Shown here one piece after another: positions 9,131 through 17,121 of a DNA stretch of 64,000 nt. Origin of the DNA: Acidimicrobiaceae bacterium (GTDB lineage Bacteria; Actinomycetota; Acidimicrobiia; Acidimicrobiales; Aldehydirespiratoraceae). Each line of letters opens with the position of its first letter. The first letter of the stretch is position 1. The translations under genes were made by a program, and so were the position numbers. Where the stretch lies: NCBI GenBank assembly GCA_009837445.1, contig VXTM01000038.1, positions 63,920-127,919 on the forward strand, written 5' to 3'. The notes under the pieces were generated by a model. The model saw nothing but the letters and a program-made list of their open reading frames with translations, did no database searches and was not told the origin of the DNA.

Positions 9131-9232
9131 TAGACAATTCCTACCACCGGATTGTTGGCTTCGTCGTGTCAGGCGCGGTTCGCCCGACCGTTGTCGCGAT
9201 CTGGAGCCGGGAGAACCCAGCAGTGGTCGCGG

Positions 9233-9760
9233 CTAGGGGATCTCGTTCCCCGTAGCGAGGATCAGAGCCGGCACCCAGAAGGTGTAGATCGCGGTTCCGG
9301 CCAGGATCAGGCCCAGGAGCTTGGCTTCGAGCTTGCCATAGGTGGTGAGGGCCACCGACCCGAACGCGACCAGCCACACGATCAGGATCGACTGGAACAT
9401 CCAACTGCCGTCGAAGAAGTCCCACCAGAACATCGGGAGGATGGCCGTCGGCACGGCGAGGTTCCCCACCACGCGCAGGTCCCATCCATTGGCCTCGGTC
9501 TTGCCGAGAACCACGAAGAACAGGCCGTAGAACGTGACCAGCCCGGCGAGGACAACCGAATTGTCGTCCAGCGGCCGGGCCCACATGATGTAGACGGCTT
9601 GGACCAGGTTCAGCAGACCGACGACCAGGCTCGCGTGCCCGATGCTGACGAGCGGGTTCGTTCCCCCCTCCTTCTGATCGGCGCCCACGCCGAGGAAGTA
9701 GAGGGCGTTCAACCACACGATCAAGCCGGTGGCTATGAACACGATGGTGATAGGAGGCAT
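9233..9760 (-). CDS. AmiS/UreI family amide/urea channel
   Basis: Multi-TM MPPITIVFIATGLIVWLNALYFLGVGADQKEGGTNPLVSIGHASLVVGLLNLVQAVYIMW; start set at internal ATG. Confidence 0.85.
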   Translation of the reverse strand: MPPITIVFIATGLIVWLNALYFLGVGADQKEGGTNPLVSIGHASLVVGLLNLVQAVYIMWARPLDDNSVVLAGLVTFYGLFFVVLGKTEANGWDLRVVGNLAVPTAILPMFWWDFFDGSWMFQSILIVWLVAFGSVALTTYGKLEAKLLGLILAGTAIYTFWVPALILATGNEIP

Positions 9761-9778
9761 GCCAAGCCCCTTCCTGTC

Positions 9779-9822
9779 CATCCGACATTTCGGATGAGAC
9801 ATAGTTATTTCCCAAACCTAAA
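9779..9822 (-). promoter_or_regulatory. Candidate operator/promoter type II copy B: perfect inverted repeat CATCCGA-CATT-TCGGATG followed by AGA-N15-AACCTAAA (plus-strand reading)
   Basis: CCGACATTTCGGATGAGA is 16/18 identical to 4656-4673, with AACCTAAA at nearly the same distance. Confidence 0.6.
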
Positions 9823-9896
9823 CCGCGGATGACCCAGCGGTCAAACCTGGCGCCAGGCACTACGGGACCGAGGCTGGCTAGTGCCCCGGCGCCATC

Positions 9897-10265
9897 TCAG
9901 TGGTCGTGATGATGGTGGTCGTCGCCGTGGTCGTGATCGCCGTGGTCGTGGCCCGGTGGGCGGGCCGCGTATGCCGCGGCCAGCGCGTCCACCTCGGGCT
10001 CCGAGACGATCGCCCGCTCCTCCACGATCGACTCGAGGGCCTCCTGCCAGCGCTCGTAGTACCGGTACTCCCCCACCGGGTCCGACTCCCAGCGCTGCAC
10101 GGCCGCGATCAGGTGGTCGCGGAAGTCGTCCCAGGTGAAGTGGCCGCCCTCCACCAGAGCCATGGCCATGGCGAAGCTGCGCCCCTCCCAGGGCGCGTCG
10201 AACACCAACTCGCCGTTGAGCCGGGGCGGCGCGGCCGGGCCTTCGATGTCGAGAGTGAGAGCCAC
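9897..10265 (-). CDS. Nitrile hydratase accessory protein with His/Asp-rich C-terminus
   Basis: LNGELVFDAPWEGRSFAMAMALVEGGHFTWDDFRDHLI (NHase beta-N-like accessory) ending GHDHGDHDHGDDHHHHDH; follows NHase alpha. Confidence 0.85.
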   Translation of the reverse strand: MALTLDIEGPAAPPRLNGELVFDAPWEGRSFAMAMALVEGGHFTWDDFRDHLIAAVQRWESDPVGEYRYYERWQEALESIVEERAIVSEPEVDALAAAYAARPPGHDHGDHDHGDDHHHHDH

Positions 10266-10275
10266 CGGCGCCCGT

Positions 10276-10875
10276 TCAGCCTGCGCTGACCTTGGCCACC
10301 CCCACCATGGCGTCGCGGGTCACGAGCGCAGCCAGTTCGTCCTCGGAGAGGTCCTCGGTGCCCTCGGGCCGCTGGGGCAGCACCAGATAGCGGTTCTCGG
10401 CGCTGGAGTCCCACACCTGGACCTCGACGCTGTCGTCGAGGTCGAGGCCCATCTCGCTCAGCAGGGTGCGGGGCTCGCGCACCATGCGGCTGCGGTAGGC
10501 CGGATCCTTGTACCACTCCGGCGGCAGACCGAGAACCGGCCACGGGTAGCAGGAGCACAGGGTGCAGACCACCACGTTGTGTACGTCGTCGGAGTTCTCG
10601 ACCACCACGATGTGCTCGCCCTGGGGTCCGGCGAAGCCGAGCTCCTTGATGGCCCCGGTGCCGTCGGTGAGCAGCTGCGCCCGGTAGTCGTCGTCGACCC
10701 AGGCCTTGGCCACCACCTTGGCCCCGTTCATGGGGCCCACGTCGTTGACGAAGCGGTTGATGAAGCCGTCGAGCACCTCGGACTTGACGAGGCCGCGCTC
10801 GGTGAGCAGCGACTCCAGAGCCTCGGCCCGCACTGCGGGCGATGGCCGGTCTGTGGTGTGGGAGTGGTCAGCCAT
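10276..10875 (-). CDS. nthA: Nitrile hydratase alpha subunit, cobalt-type
   Basis: Metal site [21 protein letters not shown]; Thr in VCTLCSC is the Co-type signature. Confidence 0.93.
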   Translation of the reverse strand: MADHSHTTDRPSPAVRAEALESLLTERGLVKSEVLDGFINRFVNDVGPMNGAKVVAKAWVDDDYRAQLLTDGTGAIKELGFAGPQGEHIVVVENSDDVHNVVVCTLCSCYPWPVLGLPPEWYKDPAYRSRMVREPRTLLSEMGLDLDDSVEVQVWDSSAENRYLVLPQRPEGTEDLSEDELAALVTRDAMVGVAKVSAG

Positions 10876-11535
10876 CTAGGTCGCCTCCAGGTAGCTCTCG
10901 AACAGATCGATCCGCAGCTTGGCTGCCTCCGCGTCCGGACCCCACAGTTCGGTGGAGTCGAACTCCACCGTGTAAACGTGCTGGGGGTTCTCGCCCGCGA
11001 AGTGGGCGTTGGTGTCGGGCAGCAGCGCCGCGGGGCGCAGAGCGTGCACCGTGCCGGTACGGCCCCGGATGTATCCGGGCATGCGGGTGTGGCCGCCGGT
11101 CCGGATGTCCTTGGCCCTTACCTCGTCCCCGACTGAGAAGGCGTGCGGATCGTCGATCTCGCGCAGCGACCCGGCGCCGCCCCGCTCGTAGACGGGCTTG
11201 TTCTCCTCCACGTCGGCCGGCTCATCGACCGACTCCCCGGACAGGTTCCGGGCCCGGGCCTCCACCGCGCCCGGCGGGATCACGCCGCTGTCGACCAGCA
11301 GCGTCTCGGCGCACGCCAGCCAGCGGCCGTAATAGCCGTCGGCCAGGTAGTCGTAGGGATGCAGGCGCTCGAGGCCGTGACGGAAGGCGTCGAGGTTGGT
11401 GCCCGACAGACCCATCGACATCGCTCCCATGGCGAAGGCGCGGCCGTGCCACCACTCGCGGAACACCGGCTCGTCGGGGTCGACGGTCACCGTGCCCCAG
11501 CCCTGCATTCCTCCCATGTCGTGGATGCCGTCCAT
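10876..11535 (-). CDS. nthB: Nitrile hydratase beta subunit
   Basis: MDGIHDMGGMQGWGTV...PGYIRGRTGTVHALRPAALLPDTNAHFAGENPQHVYTVEFDSTELWG. Confidence 0.93.
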   Translation of the reverse strand: MDGIHDMGGMQGWGTVTVDPDEPVFREWWHGRAFAMGAMSMGLSGTNLDAFRHGLERLHPYDYLADGYYGRWLACAETLLVDSGVIPPGAVEARARNLSGESVDEPADVEENKPVYERGGAGSLREIDDPHAFSVGDEVRAKDIRTGGHTRMPGYIRGRTGTVHALRPAALLPDTNAHFAGENPQHVYTVEFDSTELWGPDAEAAKLRIDLFESYLEAT

Positions 11536-11577
11536 CGGAGCCTCCCAGTCAGCGGATACGTCGGCCGTGGCCGGTGC

Positions 11578-11607
11578 GTCAACTATAAGACAGCGGCCAG
11601 TCGCAAG
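11578..11607 (-). promoter_or_regulatory. Candidate promoter/operator type I copy 2 (minus: CTTGCGACTGGCCGCTGTCTTATAGTTGAC)
   Basis: About 40 nt upstream of nthB; about 22/30 identical to 5174-5203. Confidence 0.6.
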
Positions 11608-11668
11608 GGAAACGCGGAACGGCCGGGTTCCAGTCCCGGTCGGTGCCTGAGAGCCGAACCGGCAGGGA

Positions 11669-13201
11669 TCAGGAGGCGCCGGCCAGCTCGCGGGCCCGGG
11701 CCAGGAGGCGCTCCTCAGCCTCGGCGTAACCCTTGAGAGCCTCGACCGCTGCGGCCCGCAGCCGAGCCGCGTGGTCGGAGAACTCCTCGGCCAGCGACCT
11801 CACCTCGCCGGGCGCGGCCCCGCCCACAGCCCGCCGGGTGGCCACGATCCGGCGCGGGTCCAGCGCTTCGGCCAGCTCGGCTGCGTCGAGCCCGAGCCGC
11901 CGCCCGCAGACCTCCGCCGCGGCGTCGTCGAGCATCTCGGGCGTGATGTCCAACCCTCGCAGCCCGCGGCCGCTGGCAGCCCGAACGGCCCGGCCCACCA
12001 CGTGGTAGGCGGTGCGGTAGTCGACCCCGGCGGCCACCATCACGTACTCGGCCAGGTCTGTGGCCTGGGTGAAGCCCCGCTCGAGCTCGGACCACATCCG
12101 CTCGGCGTTCACCGTCAGCGTTCTCACCACCCCGGTCGTCAGGGCACTCACCCTGATAGTGAAGTCGAGCGCCCGGGGGATCTCGCCGTAGGCGAAGATC
12201 AGGTTGTCGCTGCGGGCCGACGGGCTCTTGACCACGGCCAGGAATCCGCTCATCCGGCCGATCAGCACCCCGCTGGCCCCCCTGATGATGGACAGGGAGT
12301 AGGGGTTGCGCTTCTGGGGCATCAGCACCGACGCCCGGGTGAACGGCCCGGCCAGGTCGACGTAGTCGAACTCCTGGCTCGACCAGATCTCGAGGTCCTC
12401 GGCCAGCTTGGCCTGGTTGGCGATCATGCTCGCCGATGTGGCCAGCAGGTCGATGAACACGTCGGTCTGCCACATGGCGTCGCGGGTGTGGGCGATCACG
12501 CCGTCGAACCCGAGGTCGGCGGCGATGGCTCCCCGATCGTCGAGCAGCCGGCTGCCGTTGACGCAGCCCGCGCCGCCGGGACTGGTGTTGACCTGCTCGA
12601 GTGCGGCCAGGAACCGCTCGCCGTCGCGCAGGGCCGGTGCCACGAATGCCAGCAGGTAGTGGCCGAAGGTCGACGGCTGGGCCTGCTGGAGGTAGGTCTG
12701 GTCGCCCATGAACGTCTCGGCGTGCTCGGAGGCGATCTCGGCCGCGGTCGACGCGAAGTCGGCTCCGACCTCTATGAGCCGGGCGGTCTGGGATCGCAGC
12801 AGCAATCGCAGCGCCACCCGGGCGGCCTCCCGGCGGGGACGGCCGGCGTGGAGCCATCCGGCCGAGTCGCCGATGCGCTCCACGAAGTGGCGCTCACGCG
12901 AGTTGTACACCTCTCCTGCGGCCGAGTCGTAGGGGAAGTCGGCCGGGTCGGTGCCGTAGGCGTCGAGCAGCACCCCCAGCAGGTCGGCCGCGGCCGCCTC
13001 GGGGATGAGGCCCCTGCTCCGCAGGTCGAGCACATGGCCGATGTCGGCGAGGTTCAGCCCGTGGTGCAGCAGCGGAGCGTCGGCGATCTCCCACGCGAAC
13101 CCGGCGTCAACCAGTTCGGGCGCGGGCGCCTCGGCCGACGGCCCCGCCACCCGCGCGCCGCGGGCCTCCGCGGGGCCCGGGTCCGGCCTAGATCCACTCA
13201 T
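11669..13201 (-). CDS. Aspartase/fumarase-superfamily lyase (argininosuccinate-lyase-like)
   Basis: TYLQQAQPSTFGHYLLAFVAPALRD, VLMPQKRNPYSLSIIRGASG signature loop. Confidence 0.8.
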   Translation of the reverse strand: MSGSRPDPGPAEARGARVAGPSAEAPAPELVDAGFAWEIADAPLLHHGLNLADIGHVLDLRSRGLIPEAAAADLLGVLLDAYGTDPADFPYDSAAGEVYNSRERHFVERIGDSAGWLHAGRPRREAARVALRLLLRSQTARLIEVGADFASTAAEIASEHAETFMGDQTYLQQAQPSTFGHYLLAFVAPALRDGERFLAALEQVNTSPGGAGCVNGSRLLDDRGAIAADLGFDGVIAHTRDAMWQTDVFIDLLATSASMIANQAKLAEDLEIWSSQEFDYVDLAGPFTRASVLMPQKRNPYSLSIIRGASGVLIGRMSGFLAVVKSPSARSDNLIFAYGEIPRALDFTIRVSALTTGVVRTLTVNAERMWSELERGFTQATDLAEYVMVAAGVDYRTAYHVVGRAVRAASGRGLRGLDITPEMLDDAAAEVCGRRLGLDAAELAEALDPRRIVATRRAVGGAAPGEVRSLAEEFSDHAARLRAAAVEALKGYAEAEERLLARARELAGAS

Positions 13202-14537
13202 CGGTTTCGGTGGCCCGGCGCTTCGCCGCGGCGGCGATCACGGTGTCGACCATCTGGCCGGCCGCGCCCGTTGCGGGGTGGTCCAGGTCTTCGAGCTCGG
13301 AGGGCGTGGCGATGCCTTCTAGGACCTCGGCTAGCGGGCGGCCGCTGGCACGGGCCGTCCGGTAGGCCTTCTGCAGTTCGTCGTTGGCCCGGTGCTTGCC
13401 CATCCTCGCCGAGAGGCGCCTCAGCAGCTCCTGGGACCCGTAGTCGCCCATTGCCTCAAGGTTGGCGGCCATCGCGCCGGTGTCCACCTCGATGTTGGCG
13501 GCCAGACCGCGGGCCAGGCTGAGCTGCGAGAGCAGGTAGTGGCCCATCTCCGGCAGCAGCACCCACTCGGTCTTCCAGGTGCGACCGTCCCGCTCGTGGT
13601 CGCCGACCATGGTCTCGGTGAGCACACCCGCGGCCGAGCGCACCAGCCTGGCGAGGGTGACGATCTGCTCGCTGCGCTCCGGGTTGCGCTTGTGGGGCAT
13701 GGTGATACTGCCCATGGTGGCCTCGGATGCCGCCTCGGCGACCTCGCCGATCTCGCGCCGCTGGAGGTTGTACACCTCGTTGGCCATCCGGGCCATGGTC
13801 GCCGAGACCAGAGCCGAGTTGTTGGCGAACTCGGCGATCCGGTCCCGTGCCGTGAGCCAGGAGACGGCCGGCTCGCCCAGTTCGAGGCGCTCGCAGAGGC
13901 GGCGGCGCAGTTCGGGTCCGAGCTCGCCGTAGAAGCCCAGGGCCCCCACCGCGCCGGCCAGCTGGCCCACCACGAGGCGGGGACGGCACTGGCGCCACCG
14001 CTCCAGGTGGCGGGCGGTCTCATCGGCCCAGGAGGCCACCTTGAGCCCGAACGTCACCGGAGCGCCGGGCTGGCCGTGGGTGCGGCCCAGCATCGGCGTG
14101 TGACGGTGGCGCTCGGCCAGCTCCAGCAGCGAGGCCTCCACGGCCCGCAGGTCTCGCCACACGATGGCGCCGACGTCGCGCATCTCCAGCGCCGCGGCGG
14201 TGTCGGTGATGTCCTGCACGGTGGCGCCGTAATAGACGTGCTCGCGGGCCTCGACGGGCAGCAGGGCTTGCAGCTCACGCACCAGCCCGATGGTGGAGTG
14301 CGACGTCCGGCGGGTCTCCGCGCCCACCGCGGCCGGGTCCAGCCGGCTCGCGTCGAGGTCCTCTATCAACGCGGCGGAGGCGGCCGGGATGATCTCGAGG
14401 TCGGCCTGCGCGGCGGCGAGAGCCTTGAGCACCCGCACCCAGCGGGACAGGCGAGCGCGCTCGGAAAACAGGGCCAGCGACTCCGGGGTGGACCACCCGT
14501 GGCCGTAGACGGCCGAGTCGATCAGATGGGCGTCCAC
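13188..14537 (-). CDS. Aspartase/fumarase-superfamily lyase (adenylosuccinate-lyase-like)
   Basis: GSITMPHKRNPERSEQIVTLARLVRS signature; start at GTG 14537 overlapping the upstream stop. Confidence 0.8.
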   Translation of the reverse strand: MDAHLIDSAVYGHGWSTPESLALFSERARLSRWVRVLKALAAAQADLEIIPAASAALIEDLDASRLDPAAVGAETRRTSHSTIGLVRELQALLPVEAREHVYYGATVQDITDTAAALEMRDVGAIVWRDLRAVEASLLELAERHRHTPMLGRTHGQPGAPVTFGLKVASWADETARHLERWRQCRPRLVVGQLAGAVGALGFYGELGPELRRRLCERLELGEPAVSWLTARDRIAEFANNSALVSATMARMANEVYNLQRREIGEVAEAASEATMGSITMPHKRNPERSEQIVTLARLVRSAAGVLTETMVGDHERDGRTWKTEWVLLPEMGHYLLSQLSLARGLAANIEVDTGAMAANLEAMGDYGSQELLRRLSARMGKHRANDELQKAYRTARASGRPLAEVLEGIATPSELEDLDHPATGAAGQMVDTVIAAAAKRRATETDEWI

Positions 14538-15469
14538 GCGCCGTCCCCGGTCCCGGTCAGCGTGTGGAGGGCGTTGCGCACCTCTTCGAGGGTCGCGCCC
14601 CACGGCACCATGACGGTGTCGCCGTGCCGCTCCATTCCCTCGTCCAGCATGCAGCAGCGGCTCAGGACAAGCCCCGAGCCGGCTGCGTCGCTGGCGGCGT
14701 CCATGAGACGGCGGGGGCACCAATCGATGGTGCGGGGAGCGTCGGTCCCGTAGAACCAGCGATGGATCTGCTGGGAGCGCTCGCAGCCGAGCAGGGTCGA
14801 GCCGGCGAACGACGGGCGCTCATCGAGATGCGACACCGACACCCCCTCGAGTTCGATTCCCCCGCCGCGGCAGGGAACGATCAACCCCTCCGACGGTTGC
14901 GAACCGGCCTCGGCCACCAGCGAGCGGCTGTCGACGATCCACTCGCTCACCGATATGGGAGGCAGGTCCTCGGCCGAGTCCAGGACCCTGGCGACCTGGT
15001 CCGACAGCTTGGAGGGCTCCGGCGGCACGACGTCCATCACCGTCACCCGGATGGGAGCGGCGTTGAGCAGGAAGCTCACATGGCGGTACCGGCCCTCCAC
15101 CACCACGCACCGGTGATCGGGGCGCTGGGCTGCGGCCCGGGCCAGGTGGGACCCGACGCCCAGGTCGAGGCTGTCGTCGCGCACGTAGGCGCACTCGGCG
15201 GCCGTTGCCAGCACACGGGCGGCGACCGCCACGGAGAACAGGTCGTCGCTGCCGTCGCGGGCCAGTTCCACCAGCGCGCAGCGTCCGGGGTCGCCGTCCC
15301 GGCGGGCGATCACGAATCTGGTCCGGTGGTACGCCTCGCGTCCGGTGAAGCGGGCCACCAGATCGTCGGGCGCCAGGCTCGGAACCGACGCCACCGACAC
15401 CTGCCGGTAACGGGCCGGCATCACGTTGGGCGCAGCCGGATCTAGCTCGAACACGGCCTCATGGGCCAC
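14522..15469 (-). CDS. Hypothetical protein in ComA/lyase operon
   Basis: In-frame GTG at 15469 overlaps the ComA stop; N-terminal part of the 14522-15952 ORF is out-of-frame ComA sequence; no family recognised. Confidence 0.65.
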   Translation of the reverse strand: MAHEAVFELDPAAPNVMPARYRQVSVASVPSLAPDDLVARFTGREAYHRTRFVIARRDGDPGRCALVELARDGSDDLFSVAVAARVLATAAECAYVRDDSLDLGVGSHLARAAAQRPDHRCVVVEGRYRHVSFLLNAAPIRVTVMDVVPPEPSKLSDQVARVLDSAEDLPPISVSEWIVDSRSLVAEAGSQPSEGLIVPCRGGGIELEGVSVSHLDERPSFAGSTLLGCERSQQIHRWFYGTDAPRTIDWCPRRLMDAASDAAGSGLVLSRCCMLDEGMERHGDTVMVPWGATLEEVRNALHTLTGTGDGAWTPI

Positions 15470-16262
15470 GAAGCGACCCCGCGGTATGGGTGGGAAGGCT
15501 GGTTCGGAGGGTGTCGGAGCGCAGCCCCTGCCTGAGCGCCTCCACGCCGAGCACCTCTTCGGGGGCGATGTTGGCGAGGTTGACGTTCGCGCCCAGATGG
15601 TTGACGAGCCAGGCCTGCTGCTGGCGCAGCGGCGCCTCATAGACGACCGGCGCGTCCTCGCCGAGGCGTCCGAGGGCCTCCACGAGGTCGGCTCGAACCG
15701 ATCCGTCGGCGGCATAGAGGCCCACCGTTCCGCTCTCGCGGCCCTCGGCAACCAGCCACGCCGCGCCGCAGTCCAGGTCGCTGCGGGCCTCCTCGAGCCA
15801 TTCCGAGGCCAGGGCGGGCTCATGCGGATCCTTGCTGCCCACCTCAGCGAACACTTCGAAGTCGCGGTCGCGGGCCGCGCCGATGAGGCCGCGCTTGGAC
15901 GAGGCCGGCAGGCCGGTGGCGCCCCGAGACACCTCCACGCAGTCGAAGCCAACCCGTTCGGCCCACGTGAGGAACTCCGAGCTCCGGCCCTGCCACCAAG
16001 CCGCCTCCATCAGAGTGCCTCCCGGACAAGCCCTCACCTCGTGACCCCGCAGCAACTCGACCTTGGCGCCAACGGTGCCGTCGACGTAGGCGGTGCCGAA
16101 GCCGAACTTCCAGACGTCGACCAGGGGCCCGTGGGCCTCGAGCAGCTCTTTCATGACGGCCAGGGGCGTGCCCTTGTCGATGACATGGGTGATCCCGCGG
16201 CGGCGCGGCTTCGAGGTTCGAGCGGCAGTCTCGAGGAACCGCGGAGACTCGGAGATGGGCAT
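15459..16262 (-). CDS. comA: Phosphosulfolactate synthase (ComA-like)
   Basis: RRRGITHVIDKGTPL...VDVWKFGFGTAYV...KVELLRGHEVRACPGGTLMEAAWWQGR...FAEVGSKDP...YEAPLRQQQAWLVNHLGANVNLANI. Confidence 0.82.
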   Translation of the reverse strand: MPISESPRFLETAARTSKPRRRGITHVIDKGTPLAVMKELLEAHGPLVDVWKFGFGTAYVDGTVGAKVELLRGHEVRACPGGTLMEAAWWQGRSSEFLTWAERVGFDCVEVSRGATGLPASSKRGLIGAARDRDFEVFAEVGSKDPHEPALASEWLEEARSDLDCGAAWLVAEGRESGTVGLYAADGSVRADLVEALGRLGEDAPVVYEAPLRQQQAWLVNHLGANVNLANIAPEEVLGVEALRQGLRSDTLRTSLPTHTAGSLRGP

Positions 16263-16284
16263 CGGGATGATCTCCTGACCGGCG

Positions 16285-17121
16285 TCACACCACGATGGGC
16301 CGAGACACCATTGTACGGGTCACTTCAGTACGGGCCAGTTCGGTGGCAGCCAGAGCCATGCCGGCCATGAGCGCCCGGCCCGACGTCGCTCCCACTTCGG
16401 CCAGCGACCGGGCGGCCTCAACCATTGCGGTCGGATCGCCGGCGGCGGCCGCGTCGAGCAGGGCGTGCGCGGGCTCGATGCTCTGGCCCGCCGCGGCCCA
16501 CCTCAGGAAGGCGCGGCTTAGCGTGGTCGTGCGGGCCGAGCCGGCCAAGCGCCCCAGGGTTCTACGACATGTTGGATCCATAGCGAGCACCAGCAGGATT
16601 CCGGCGAGCACGTCGTCGCCACTGGGCGTGAGCCCGGGGCCGCGCCCCGCCAGCCGACCGAACACCGCGGCCAGATCCCCGCGCCGAAGGTCATCCGTCA
16701 CCGCTTCCCACACGGGCGCCAGCTCAATGTCCACACCAGCCGCGAGACCATGCCAAGCCTCCGGGTCGGCCTTGAGGCGCTCAGGCAGGCTCGGTACCCA
16801 GCGTCGGCATCCGTCGAGCGGGACGCAGACCGGGCCAACCACAAGGGTGCCGTCGGTGACACGCGCCCTCTCGTGAACCGCAGGCAGCTCAGCCATCCTG
16901 CCGGCGACGAGGTGCAGGGGCCCCGGCCAGTGCCGGGGACCCATCACCGCGAAGAACTCCTCCGAAGGGCCTGAGACATAGAAGCCGTCGTCGAAGGTGC
17001 CCTGCACCCGGCCGACGAATCCGGGACGGGCCGCTTCGAGAACCCCGGCACCGCACCAGCGCGCCGGGACCGGCTCCGCCGCTGCTGTACCGTGCGGCCG
17101 TGACCCCGCCCGAGTCGTCAT
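16285..17121 (-). CDS. allH: DUF2877 family protein (YlbF/AllH-like); start uncertain
   Basis: GRGPGLTPSGDDVLAGILLVLAMD motif; chosen ATG overlaps the divergent gene start by about 22 nt. Confidence 0.75.
   Translation of the reverse strand: MTTRAGSRPHGTAAAEPVPARWCGAGVLEAARPGFVGRVQGTFDDGFYVSGPSEEFFAVMGPRHWPGPLHLVAGRMAELPAVHERARVTDGTLVVGPVCVPLDGCRRWVPSLPERLKADPEAWHGLAAGVDIELAPVWEAVTDDLRRGDLAAVFGRLAGRGPGLTPSGDDVLAGILLVLAMDPTCRRTLGRLAGSARTTTLSRAFLRWAAAGQSIEPAHALLDAAAAGDPTAMVEAARSLAEVGATSGRALMAGMALAATELARTEVTRTMVSRPIVV

Noticed and set aside
10276-11535. Possibility that the NHase is a thiocyanate hydrolase
   Set aside because: A single full-length beta subunit and one alpha subunit plus accessory gene fit nitrile hydratase; thiocyanate hydrolase has the beta region split into two subunits. 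Substrate still needs testing.
11623-11639. CCGGGTTCCAGTCCCGG resembling a tRNA T-arm upstream of nthB
   Set aside because: No matching acceptor, D or anticodon arms could be built around it; better read as a small hairpin, perhaps a terminator of the flanking transcription unit.
14522-15952. 476-aa ORF as a single protein
   Set aside because: Its first about 160 codons are out-of-frame translation of the ComA gene; an in-frame GTG at 15469 gives the plausible CDS.
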